NCBI GenBank assembly: GCA_024180945.1
Contig: JAKSGN010000037.1
Coordinates: 811,501 to 875,500 of the forward strand
Source: Macrophomina tecta
Lineage: Eukaryota; Ascomycota; Dothideomycetes; Botryosphaeriales; Botryosphaeriaceae
Length of the DNA stretch: 64,000 nucleotides
Direction of reading: 5' to 3'
Position numbers and translations under genes: made by a program. Below are positions 1-10,418 of this stretch, in pieces. How positions within the stretch are numbered: position 1 is the first letter of the stretch; every line of letters begins with the position of its first letter. The notes beneath the pieces are model-generated. The model did no database searches, had not been told where the DNA came from, and saw only the letters and a program-made list of their open reading frames with translations.

Positions 1-518
1 AGTGAGAAGCGCTAGAGGGATCCTAACGTTGCTATTCTTTGCCGCCAGAAGCAGCGCGGCAAACATAGAAATCTCGTAGATTCCGAAGTCTGATAGGTAG
101 AATTGTGTCCTTTCAACCTCGGATCCCAATCCATCTCTCCCTTAAAATGAGCAGTATAAGCTGGCAGGCAGTTGTTAAAGACCTGATATCTCCTTGTCAG
201 AAAAGCCCTTGCCGCCTCAACACCACATAGAAATCTCGCGAGGCAAACCCCACATGCGCTCGGACCTCCTCATATTCGGCACCGCCACTGAAATGCCACC
301 AGAAAGTCACCGTGGACCTCCTCATTGTCATCGTGCAAAGCTTCTGCCGCCAGCCGATTTTTTTTTAAAAAAAAAAAAAAAAAATTTAGTTTTCGTAATT
401 GTGTGTGGTTATATCCATCAAGCGCAGCTAGTGAAGCGGGTTGCAATTTCAGGCACGCGTTCGCAATGCAATTTAGCTACGGTTAATAAATTAATGAACC
501 CAAATTAGCTTTCAACAG
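1..518. other. intergenic, no gene seen
   Basis: I see no credible gene here. The only structure is a T9A18 run at 358-384. The short open frames have no splice partners and no recognisable motif. Confidence 0.6.
358..384. repeat. T9A18 homopolymer block
   Basis: Nine T followed directly by eighteen A. It is one of seven runs of 18 or more A/T in this window. Confidence 0.95.
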
Positions 519-645
519 GCGCTGGTGGTGTAGTTGGTTATCACGTCAGTCTAACAAATTAATGCAAGGAATTGCCGCAAATTGTGGTAAAATCCTGCTC
601 TTGTTGGGTCACTGAAGGTCCTGGGTTCAAGTCCCGGCCGGCGTA
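519..645 (+). tRNA. tRNA-Val(AAC) with 53-nt intron
   Basis: A full cloverleaf folds. The 7-bp acceptor stem starts at 519 and pairs with 638-644, discriminator A at 645. The D arm is 528-544. The anticodon stem is TCAGT/ACTGA (546-550 with 611-615), the anticodon AAC is 553-555, and the T arm is CTGGG-TTCAAGT-CCCGG. An intron of about 53 nt (557-609) sits at the canonical place one base 3' of the anticodon. Near its 3' end TTGTTGG can pair with the anticodon-loop segment CTAACAA (one G-U pair), as expected for a pre-tRNA spliced by the tRNA endonuclease. Nothing in the fold is broken, so it is probably functional. Confidence 0.93.
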
Positions 646-1456
646 ACACAATTCTTTTTTTGCGTTTTGCCCCTCCGATCTCGTATCCGTATCAAGCTGA
701 TTGGCTGAATGATACAAGGACGCGTGTTGGGCTTGTCTATTTTTCCATTCCGGAGACCGTGCTCGCGACCCCTGGAGAGTGCGCTTTGTAGTTGTTGGGA
801 GTGTTGCTGCAGAACTGAGCACCGACTTGGCGAGAACATGCGTTATGTGTATCAAGTAGCCTTATAGGTTCTACTGCCACTTTGGCTTGCAAACACTGGA
901 TTAACGGCAGAGGCTACACTGCCAGAGCTATTATGTCAACGATGCTCGTGCGAGGCGTAGTTGGATCCTCTTTGACGAAGAGGTGGCAATTTTCACCATG
1001 TTAGGTCACGCATGTGTTGTGTCTGTCATTTTCTCAAAAGACTCATGCGATGAGTGAAAAAAGCGGGCGTTATATGTGTTGGAACTTTCGGGTATTTAAG
1101 GTTCAGCAGTGTAGCTTGGCCGTAGCAGGTATAAGAGGGCGCCCCCTCCTCCTACTCCTATTCATTACCAAGAATCTCATGCTTTACCATCAAATTTAAC
1201 AATATATTTTAGTTTAATAAGGCAGGATGGGAACCGGTTCTTCCATTTTTATTACAAATGCCCTGTTTTTCCCAACACAAATAGCATGAAGATTTCAATT
1301 AAAAATATCAAAGCTATACTAAATTGTATATGTAAATACAAGAAAAGAAACAGAATGCAAAGGAACTTATAGTTGTCAACAATAGAAACATGAAAATAGA
1401 AAAGAAGAAAGTATGAAAAATACACGAATGACCAGTGAATATAGCCCCTGACGTCG
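646..1456. other. intergenic, AT-rich in its second half
   Basis: No gene supported. The stretch from about 1190 to 1440 is clearly richer in A+T than its surroundings. Confidence 0.6.
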
Positions 1457-2097
1457 TCAAGAACAGAGAGCAAAGGGGCCACTGCTAGTATGGAAAATGT
1501 TACCTGCGTGGTTCTGATTACCGCAAGCAGTACCTCGCGACCACGAGACAACGCAGCGGGCAGCACCAGGTGACACTGCAAAACCCTAAAGTCAGCAGCG
1601 AGTACATAAAGTTAGAAGATTAGTCTGTGGAATTCTTACCTCGACCCGGATACGGGCCATTCCGCACGAGCGGAAATTCGAAGTAGGTGCTCCCAAAAGG
1701 CCTGAGATTCAGGCCTTCGTCATTGCGGTAAGAATGAGGAAAACGGTTCCTGGGGTTCGCAGAAGGCACGGAGGTACGGCTGACGAGGTGATTGCACGCT
1801 CGGCGGATGCAGGACCTCACATCAGCCGCAGGGTAGCTGACGCCACCGCAGCGGGACCCAGAGATCTGGCGCGTCTCAAGGTGGTGTGTACCTTCTCCGA
1901 GGTCGAATGCCGGGGCGTCATAGAGGTCAACTTGCGAGGCCGCGTCAAGATCAATCTGCGGGGTTTCTTCGACTTCGACGGATGAAGTCACTGCGGCCAC
2001 TACCAGGAAGCTGACCATGAAGAGTGCCTGATTAGATGTCAGTACCTTGCCCCAACAGTCTGATAAAATACATTGGAGATACCTTGAAAGAGACCAT
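1457..2097 (-). CDS. secreted guanyl-specific ribonuclease (RNase T1/F1 family)
   Basis: Three exons, complement(1457..1575, 1640..2027, 2083..2097), introns 64 and 55 nt, 173 aa. A signal peptide (start MVSFKALF, then a hydrophobic stretch) spans about residues 1-20. An acidic linker rich in D and E follows to about residue 57 and may be a propeptide ending at a T-R pair. The RNase domain carries, in order, FPHSY (His of the T1 His40 position), YFEFPL (Glu58), a downstream Arg in SPGAAR (Arg77) and His in NHAG (His92), so all catalytic positions look filled. The second and third coding segments only join in frame through the 64-nt intron. Family members cut single-stranded RNA after G; related secreted RNases act on hosts or competitors, which is inference here. 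The extreme C-terminus diverges from RNase T1. It is divergent from the secreted-protein gene at 2275. Confidence 0.85.
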
Positions 2098-2185
2098 GGT
2101 GATAAGCTGAGTTGGCTTTCTTAGGTGAAGATGTTCTTGGAATGATTTGCTGGTATAGTGTACAACGACGCTGGGTATGCGTACT

Positions 2186-2193
2186 CTATATAT
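2186..2193. promoter_or_regulatory. palindromic TATA element shared by two divergent secreted-protein genes
   Basis: CTATATAT with a symmetric TATATA core lies near the middle of the 177-bp gap between starts at 2097 (minus) and 2275 (plus), about 90 and 83 bp from the two ATGs. That is a workable TATA distance for both genes. Function is inferred from position only. Confidence 0.45.
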
Positions 2194-2274
2194 TCGAGCC
2201 AATATGCAAGTGCCATCCAACTTACTCAGTATTCTCTTGTACATATTCCCGGAGTAAGTGGCCAAGGACTTAGC

Positions 2275-2772
2275 ATGCTTTCCAAGATCACCATCCTCAT
2301 CACCGCCCTCGCGGCCAGCACTTCCTAGCCGCTCCGGCGACTACGACCCTTGAGCGCCGCCAGCGCGGCTACATCACCCTCTGCCCGGACAATCTCATGA
2401 GGGGCGATTGCCGCGACCTCGGTATCCAGACCGGAGAGTGCCGTATGTCGATTTGTGCACAGAAGCCCTGGAAATTCTTTCGAAATTCTCCTTCCGTCCT
2501 ATGAGCTGACCACCTTTTGCAGAGGAACTCCCAACGGCATCCGTGACCGCCTCAGCTCCTTCGATACCTACGGCTACACGTGCCAGTTCTTCACGTAAGT
2601 ACTTGAGTGCATGGGCGAAAGCGGTTCATCGGCTAACCCGATCTCTTTCCTCCCTTACAGTGACAGCTCCTGCAGCGGCCGTCAGGACGACTTCACCGGC
2701 AACCACGATAACCTCCGCCAGACGCAGTGGAACGACGAGAAGAGCTCAATCAAGTGCACCTTTAACAGTTAG
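2275..2772 (+). pseudogene. small secreted cysteine-rich protein with frameshifted signal peptide
   Basis: Three exons: 2275..2442, 2525..2594, 2661..2772 (introns 82 and 66 nt). The start at 2275 opens a typical signal peptide (MLSKITILITALAAS) but this frame hits TAG at 2326. The mature part continues in another frame from about 2328 (LERRQRGYITLCPD) through both introns in perfect phase to TAG at 2770. One base missing in the short C run at 2324-2325 would explain the break. No GT lies between the ATG and the break, so an intron cannot rescue it. The mature part is about 80 aa, with Cys in TLCPD, GDCRD, GEC, YTCQF, SSCSG and IKC, resembling small secreted proteins with a crystallin-like fold; that family guess is weak. 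It is either a real loss of function or an assembly error. Confidence 0.7.
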
Positions 2773-3494
2773 ATTGTTTAACCTCATCCTCGAGGGGGTT
2801 CGGGAATGAAGCTCAGCTTGGAGTGGTTGAATTCGCATAACAATGCTACTTCCGGCCCATCACATCGCCCGAACACGGCCTACTTCCTGGCTTCCGAGGA
2901 ATCCAATGTTCACACTTTTTCGGCTCTGATACTCCTTGATAGTTCTCTCTTCTAATAGACTCATCTTTACTTTCAATATTCCTACGTGAATACACGCCTC
3001 TCAAGACGTGGCAGTTGTGAGCTCCAAATACTGATGCGCGGCCACCCACATTTGTGATAAGTTGAGCCACATGCTCACCTTGCGCTCCATGAAGTCGGTC
3101 GACCTACCTCACGCATGGGAAGAAGTTCAGAGATGTGTCTGGAGGTATAGGTATCATTCATGACTAGTTAAACTTACGTTCGGAGAATATGTCAACTCTC
3201 AACCCATATTTACGCTGGCCATTGCAATAACTGTGAAACCGGTATAGTTCCTACCGTCATTCTCAAGTACTATTACGCCATACAGGAAATAATGATACAC
3301 GCCCTGTCATCACGCATCATCGCATTTCTCTCAGCCAATAGTCGCTGTCTTCCGCCAAAACAGCAGTAATACTTTTTATCATCCGCGAACACTTAGCATC
3401 TCTGCATCCAAAATTTTTCAGAAGTGATCCTATTCTAATGAACCACCGCTGACTTCCCATCTCGACGTACGTCGTGTGTCGCAGCCGCAAAACC
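2773..3494. other. intergenic, no gene seen
   Basis: This is 3' flank of the small secreted-protein gene and of the disulfide isomerase gene. I see no coding frame, tRNA or repeat. Confidence 0.6.
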
Positions 3495-4641
3495 TTACAA
3501 CTCGCTCTTCTCATCATCCGCCTTGAACAGCCTCAGGATGTTCGTCCTGCTAGTGAGATCATCGACCTTCTCCGGAGCGAGGCCGCCCTTCTTCAGCATA
3601 CCCTCCAGACGGCTGAGCTCCTTGTCAACATAACCCTCATTCGCGCCGAGCTTCTCAAAGACCTTAACGTAATAGTCCTTGTATTTGCCCTCAGCGCTCT
3701 TAGCCACCTTCTGCGCCTCCTTGACGCCCTTGTCCCACTTGCCCTTGAATTCATCGACGACCTTATTCAGCGCCTCGATAGTGCCGCCTGCAGCGTCGAG
3801 ACCGCCGCCGACAGCGCGGTGCGTGCCCGTCTTCTCGTTAAGGAAGGAAACAAACGCGGCCTCGGAGCGGCCACCCTCGTAGTTGACGGGCTCGGTGCTG
3901 CCCTTGGGGAAGAACTTGATGGTTGGGTACGACTTGACGCCCTGGTCCTGGGCGGTAGCCTTGGCGTTGGGGGCTTCGGCATCGACCTTTGCGATGAGGA
4001 CGGTGGGCTCGAGCTTATAATCCTGGGCGAGCGTCTCCCAGACGGGAGCGAGGCTCTTGCAGTCTGCAGAACATCCTCGTCAGCATCTGCGTCCCTCCCG
4101 CACCAATGGGCGGCAGCAGCTACTTACGTCCACACCACGGCGCCGTGAACGCAACGAAAACATCCTTGTCCCCACCAATACTCTCCTTGAAGCTCTTGTC
4201 ATCCAACATAACTACCTCGCTAGGCGCCTTCGCCTTCGTCTTGGGCTTGACACCCGTCTTCTCCTTGATGAACGCCTGCAGACTCTCGAGATCCCTCCCG
4301 CCCTTGTAGTCCTCGGGCGTCTCGCTCTTGCCATCGAACCACTTGAGGGTCGGGAAGCCCTGAACGCCAAAGCGCTGACCGAGCGAGCGGTGGTCGTCGG
4401 CGTCGACCTTGGCGACCGTGACCTTGTCGGCGGCGTGCGCGAGCGAGCCCGCCAGCTCGTCGTACACGGGCGCCAGGTTCTTGCAGTGCCCGCACCACGG
4501 CGCGAAGAACTCCACCAGCGCCGGCTTGCCCGACTTGAGCACCACGCTGTCAAAGTTGTCCGGCACCAGGTCCACGACCGCCGACGCGGCCGCGGCGCCG
4601 AGTAGCGTGAGGCCGCTCAAGAGCGTGTTGAGTCGGACCAT
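3495..4641 (-). CDS. protein disulfide isomerase, P5/ERp38 (TigA-like) type
   Basis: Exons complement(3495..4063, 4128..4641), one 64-nt intron that splits the His codon of the second active site, 360 aa. A signal peptide at residues 1-20 is followed by two thioredoxin domains with APWCGHC at Cys50/Cys53 and at Cys170/Cys173. A helical ERp29-type C-terminal domain covers about residues 265-355 (RLEGMLKKGGLAPEKVDDL). This order (a-a'-D) is that of fungal ERp38/TigA, and the length matches. It forms and shuffles disulfides in proteins folding in the ER. The chain ends K-S-E-L, near but not equal to the usual HDEL/KDEL retrieval signals. The ATG context (ACCATGG) is strong. Confidence 0.95.
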
Positions 4642-5169
4642 GGTGTGTTCGTTTGTGTCAATCGGCTTCGAAGAGGTAGGGTTCGTGGAGGTTGGGTTGA
4701 GTTGGCGGGTTTATCGATGAAGACGTAGCTCCCGCCCAAAGAAGGTTCGTAGGTAGGAAGAGTAAGGTCGAAGGTTTGTCGGGGGCAAGACAGAGGTAGC
4801 TTTGGCTAAGGTGGCGCCGCAGCTCCGCCGAAGCTGATTAGTAAAGCCTAAAGAAGCAACGTTTCAACAGCAGCTGCTTTCCCAATTGGGCAATCAGCTC
4901 TTCATACGCTTGTCTGCTTATCAATCACACATTGTTGGAAATCCATATGCATTGATACTTGATTTGTTTCAGCTGCATTGCCTAATTACGTTGCCTGGCG
5001 GCTTCAGAGCCCAATCATCTATCGAGAAATCGCACTTCAATCCAACTCTGAACCAAAATAACCCAGCGACCCTAAATAATCCGATTGACCAAGCACGTCT
5101 GCGGACCCCGCTCCGCTCTTGAGCCCACACTCTGCTATTCTGTCTATCATATGGTCTGGGTGAATTCTG
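4642..5169. other. promoter region of the disulfide isomerase gene
   Basis: 528 bp between the WD40 stop (5170) and the disulfide isomerase start (4641), both genes on the minus strand. No gene or repeat seen. Confidence 0.6.
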
Positions 5170-8100
5170 TCACCTTCGCGAGGAACCCTTCGATCCTGCA
5201 TTACTAACACTTGGTGCTCTCTCCCCGCCGTCTTCGACACTACTCTCCTCGCTGCTCAACCGACTAACATAGCTCGCCTTCTTGGTCAGTGGGGGCTGTA
5301 GCCTGGAGTTCTCCAGCTGACTACGCCATGTGTCTTTGTTGTAGTAAGCATAGGACTGGTCACCATACAACATCATCGGATTATTACTGGTCGCTGAAGG
5401 CAACTGAGGTTGAGATTGTGATGCCAAGGCCCCGCCCGACGTCTTTGGTCTCTGTGGCGAATCCTGCGTGTTGATCGAGGGGATGCTTTCCGTCGTCGTC
5501 CGATGCGGTAATGGAGGCATGTCTGGTAGCTGTGCCTTTGATGACTTAGCTGATGAGGCCATTGACAATTTGCTTGGCGACACGCCACGGTCTCCTTTGC
5601 CGCTTTTACCATCTTTGAGGCTGCTGGAGCTGGAAATATTTTGGCGCCAAGAAAGAATGCGGTCCGTACCTGTCGTAGCTGTTGTAGACGTGGAATCACG
5701 TCGCTTCCTGCTGCTCGCTCGGGTCTTTGTCGAGTTGCTGCGACGGACTCCAGATCCTGCTGTCTTCCTGGAAAATACTGAGGTTGCATCCCAGTTCTCG
5801 TTCACGTTCTTCCGCTTGTTGAAAGCACAATCTTGCCTGAACACCTTGATGTTACCCTGGTAATCGGCCGTGACAATGATCTGTCCATCTGGATGCGCTG
5901 ACCGGGCCATGTAAGCCGGCGTGCCCTCAGCTTTCTTCACACTTCTGGTGGTCGGCGTTCCCACCATGCTGCCGGCGTCCGATGCTGGCTTCGAGGAGAG
6001 AGACTCGGTCCTGCTCACCAGCGTGACTGGAGGGGGGTTGCAAAGGTCGTAAACGGGGTCTTCGGAACTGCTGAGTAATTGCCGCGTCTTGGTTGGTGCA
6101 AGGATTGCGCATGTGGTGATTGAATTGTGAGCGTCGAACATCTCAACCGGCCTTTGATTTCTATTCTCGCACTCCTCGGTGGGCCCAGTGGACCATATGT
6201 AAGCTCTGCGATCTTCACTACCACAGATAACGTACTTGGCATCATCGCTAAAAGTCGCCCGGATCTGGCTATAGTTGTTCTCCTGGCCTCGGAACTTGAT
6301 TTCGAGGCCCTTGTCTCGTAGACTGTACAGACGAATCCGAGAGTCATTGCTGGAGATCAGCAGCTTGACCTCGCCAGGGTTCGCTCCCGTGCCCACGTGC
6401 ATAGCCTGGATCCCTGTGATTTTGCTACCCTTGGCATTCTTGCCGCGCGATGACTTTACATGGATCTGTGTTTGGTACTTCAGGCCTTCTGTATCGTAAA
6501 ACATACACAGGCCGCTTAGGGTGCCTGCGATGGCCGTCTTGCCGTCTGGCGTGAACGCGACTGCAGTTATCATTTCTGGCAACTGGTTCCAAAAAGCCAC
6601 AGTCTTGTCAGGAATGCTCCACAGACGCAGCTTGCTGTCGAGTGACCCCGCCAAGAAAAACCGGTCATCCTTCGGGTGGAACTGAATTGAAGGGACGAAG
6701 TCGGCATGTTTAAAGGTGCACAGACACTCGGGACGGCTGATGTGCCACAGTCGCACCGTCTTGTCCATCGAGGACGAAAGAAGAAAGTTGTTCTGCTGAT
6801 GTCAGACGCCCGCTTACGGCACGTGGCAGCGCTTACGCACCTTGCTCCAGCTCAAATCCAAAATGGTCGATTCATGACCCGTGTATTCCCTGAACGTCTT
6901 CTTTTGGAAGACGGGCGCGTTCAGATGCAGTGGCTGCTGCCCGTCTTTCTGGGTCCCCGCCTCGGCAATCTCGTGCGCGGTCCGCTCATCTGGACTCGAT
7001 ATGACAGTCCACACGCGGACGACTCCGTCTTGGCCACCAGCGGCCAAGTACTTTCCATCTTTGCTGAACTCCAGCGCCCAGACTGGCTTCTCATTGACGC
7101 TGCTTGTCCTTGCGTTCGCCGTGTTGTTTCTCACGCTCACCCCCGAGCTCGTCGACGGGCGTTCATCTTGGGCGGACGGGATGTTGGTACGCAGCTCTTG
7201 CGACAGGAACACGCGGTCGAATTCGCGCTCCTTCTTGAATTTGGACCTGATTTTGATGTAGCCCGGCGGTTGAGGGTGGCGGGGGCTGTAGCCTATGCTG
7301 TTGTCGATGGGCTGGGAGAAGAGTTCGGCGTCCATTCCTTCGGGTCTGTATTCGCTCGCGGCATCGTCTGGGAAAGAATCGTCTTCCTGCTTCTTTTTAT
7401 TTCCGATGAAGCGACTCAGAAAAGAGACTCCCTTCCTGTTTAAAATAGGGTGTCAGCATGGGCTCAGCCTTGCGCTTACGTTTGACATGACTAGTGCAAT
7501 ATAAGCCACGCCAAGACGTTCTTGCTTGTATACGTATATTACAGTGCGAATACGAATTGCGCGCTGGGTGGACGGTGCAGGAGCTGGGCTCGGCTCACTT
7601 CTTAGACGGGGCCAGCGAGACGGCATCGCTGCGGCTCTGGTCCTTGCCGGCCTTGGGACCGGGCGAGCCGTCGGAGGTGAATGGGCGAGACGGGGACGAG
7701 GAATCATCGTTGGCGGGGCGGAACTTCTGAATGGCGTCTGAGGAGGTCTGGGTGCGCTTGAAGATTTGCTGAAAGAAGATGGGGTCAGCATTGCTCGCCT
7801 GCAGATCTCAATCGCCTGGGGATGTGGTGGGCGCACCTGTGAAAGGGGGTCGATGGCCGGCGCTTGCTGGTCGGCGTCGCCATTGGCGCTGCCACTGCCG
7901 TGGCTCTGAGGCGCGGATGTGCCGGCTGCGCGATGCAGCTTCGTGGGCGACGCCTTTCCGCTCGATTTGGATCGCGCTGCGGGGGAGTCCACGGTCAGCT
8001 CACTGCCTAGCGACGACGGACGCGTCGGACTCGGAACGGAGGCGCTGGCATACCAGAGACGGGCGTCACGCTCCGCTCTTCCTCGCTCGCGTCTTGGGGC

Positions 8101-8192
8101 GACGGCTGGGGAGAGGCGGGCGACGTGCTCAGTGGCACCGAGTCGCGGCTATGCGGGTCTGTAACGCGAATCTTGGGCAGTGCGTCGGCCAT
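5170..8192 (-). CDS. WD40-repeat protein, Dgr2/WDR44-like
   Basis: Five exons, complement(5170..6792, 6841..7435, 7599..7768, 7837..8006, 8054..8192), introns 48, 163, 68 and 47 nt, 898 aa. The N-terminal third is Ser/Pro-rich and disordered. KGVSFLSRFIGNKKK (start of exon 4) leads into WD repeats: WALEFSKDGKYLAAGGQDG, ILDLSWSK, MDKTVRLWHISR, PSIQFHPKDDRFFLAGSLD, YVICGSEDRRAYIWS. A long Ser/Thr-rich tail follows. Fungal relatives of yeast Dgr2 and animal WDR44 share this layout; WDR44 binds Rab11, the fungal role is poorly defined. The start at 8192 is chosen for its ACCACCATGG context; an in-frame ATG lies at 8237. The first junction could be a 47-nt intron (8007-8053) or a one-base frameshift (see findings). 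Confidence 0.88.
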
Positions 8193-8996
8193 GGTGGTGT
8201 AGCCCGTGGCCTGTGTGCTGCCTCTACCGAACTTCAACTGTGGATGCGACGCTCAAGCTCAGGCCTGGGGCTGCCAGGCTCATAATGGTTGTTTCAGGGT
8301 GGCGAGGGCCGCTGAGAGCTGTTCTGCGAGGCCGAAAGCATAGTCCTGCGAAGCGGGCGTGGTGATTGCGAGTCGCGGAGTCTCATACGTTGCAAATGAG
8401 ACGCAATTCCGCGTTACATTGCGGCCGGTGTGGTTGGGGGCTGGCGATAAACAGTGACGTCGTTTCTCGGCATTTGTCCCTCCATTCTTCGGTTCATTCG
8501 CTCGCGTCCAACAGGCAGAAACATCGGACCCGCCTCGCATCGGCAATCCCAGCGCATCCTCCACTCCTCGCATTCAGGTCAGCCCCTCGCATGCTCCGGT
8601 ACTGCCTGCGCGTCCCGTGCAGTGGCTGTTTCCGTCCGCTGCATCTCCGCCTCTGCGTTTTCAGAGCATGACGACGTGTTTCCGATGACTGCGTCAATTG
8701 TTTGGTATCTACGTTTCTTCTGCGATCGATCGCGCGAATCATTATCCTAGTGAAAGCAAACTCCAATCATGCCCGTCCTGCTGCTCCCCGAAAACGCCGA
8801 ATGTATCCTCCCGAATGTAATGGAAAAAGCTGAGATCAATGCCCGCGTTGCGACACGCATGACCGACTCTAGTGGCCCCCAATGCTACCTGTGCCCAAAC
8901 GGTCCGAGAAATAAATGCGAACATTGAAGTGGAGAACGCGTAACAAATACACGGGATATAGAGCAACGAAAAGGAAAAGGCTCGTGGGCGACAGAC
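8193..8996. other. intergenic: WD40 promoter and 3' flank of the ribonucleotide reductase gene
   Basis: 804 bp without a supported gene. Short open frames on both strands lack start context and splice partners. Confidence 0.6.
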
Positions 8997-10418
8997 TTAG
9001 AAGTCCTCGTCGAAGCAGAAATCGCCCGACATGGCGGCCGGCTCACCAGAGGGGGTCTCGGCCTTCTTGTTGGTCTTCTCCATGACACCCGCCTTCTGGT
9101 AGTCACCAACGCGCTTCTCGAAGAAGTTAGTCTTGCCGTTGAGCGAGATGTTCTCCATGAAGTCGAAGGGGTTGGTCGAGTTGTAGTACTTCTTGTTGCC
9201 CAGCGCCACCAGCAGGCGGTCAGCAACGAACTCGATGTACTGGCACATGAGAGTCGCGTTCATGCCAAGAAGAGCGACGGGGAGAGCGTCCGTGAGGAAC
9301 TCCTTCTCGATCTCGACAGCCTCGGTGATGATCTTCTCAACAGATTCGGGGCTGGGCTTCGACTTGATGTGCGAGAACAGCAGGCAGGCGAAGTCGGTAT
9401 GCATGCCCTCATCGCGAGAGATGAGCTCATTGGAGAAAGTCAAACCGGGCATGAGGCCACGCTTCTTGAGCCAGAAAATGGAGGCGAAAGAGCCGCTGAA
9501 GAAGATACCCTCGACGGCCGCGAAAGCAATGAGGCGTGATGCGAAGGTCGAGTTCTTGTCGCAGATCCAACGAAGGGCCCAGTCGGCCTTCTTCTTGATG
9601 CACGGGACTATAGTACTTTAGCGATCCAAGCTTTGCATCATCGAGGCGGATTGGGCTTACTGTTATCAATGGCGTTGAAAAGATAGTTGCGCTGCCTGGG
9701 CTCGCTGATGTATGTGTCGATGAGAAGCGAGTAGGTCTCAGAATGGATGTTCTCCATCATAATCTGGAAACCGTAGAAGCAGCGGGCCTCGGGGATCTGG
9801 ACCTCGGAGCTGAAGCGCTCGACGAGGTTCTCGTTCACGATGCCGTCAGACGCGGCGAAGAAAGCGAGGACGTGGGAGATGAAGAAGCGCTCGTCATCGT
9901 TGAGGCGCTTGTTCCAGTCGTGAAGATCCTTCGAAAGATCAATCTCCTCAGCAGTCCAGAAAGAAGCCTCGGCCTTCTTGTACATCTGCCAAATCTGTGG
10001 TGTTGTTAGCATAGTGCAAAAGCACTTTACGCGTGACGCGTAGAGACGCGTCCAAATCACACGCACCTCGTGGTACTTGATGGGGAACAGGACGAAACGG
10101 TGGGGGTTCTCCTGAAGCAGCGGCTCGTGGGCCTCCTCCTTCTTGATTGTAGGAGCGGTAGAGGGGTGCTTGACGTCGTCGGAATCTTCGGGCAGGTCGG
10201 GAATGCCCTTGATAGGGCGGGCGACGGAGTCATCCGCCCAGTCGTCGGTGCCGGAGAAGTCGAGCTTCTTAGCAGGCGAGTCGTTCATGCTGAAATCGGC
10301 AATGGCGGAGGCAGCCTGCAGACGCGTTGTTAGTACAGAGTTACAATGTATGACGCGCTCGATGCCTAGTCGTGGCGACGGGACGGACCTTCTTGGAGGG
10401 AGTAAGGTGGGCGGACAT
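8997..10418 (-). CDS. ribonucleoside-diphosphate reductase small subunit (R2)
   Basis: Four exons, complement(8997..9607, 9661..9994, 10067..10315, 10389..10418), introns 53, 72 and 73 nt, 407 aa. It holds the di-iron, tyrosyl-radical subunit that with R1 makes dNDPs from NDPs. Iron ligands are visible: Asp in [12 protein letters not shown], Glu and His in MENIHSE, Glu in AAVEGIFF, Glu and His in RDEGMHTDF. The radical Tyr is in SETYSLLID. The C-terminal DFCFDEDF is the tail that docks onto R1. The 10-residue first exon ([10 protein letters not shown]) joins [20 protein letters not shown], as in other fungal R2 proteins. Introns 1 and 2 carry MluI-box (ACGCGT) elements, suggesting G1/S control. 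Confidence 0.96.
10029..10051. promoter_or_regulatory. three MluI cell-cycle boxes inside intron 2 of the R2 gene
   Basis: ACGCGT occurs at 10029-10034, 10036-10041 and 10046-10051, all within the 72-nt intron 9995-10066. A fourth copy lies in intron 1 at 10322-10327. ACGCGT is the MCB site bound by MBF-type factors that drive G1/S genes including ribonucleotide reductase in yeasts. A role from inside introns is inference. Confidence 0.5.
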
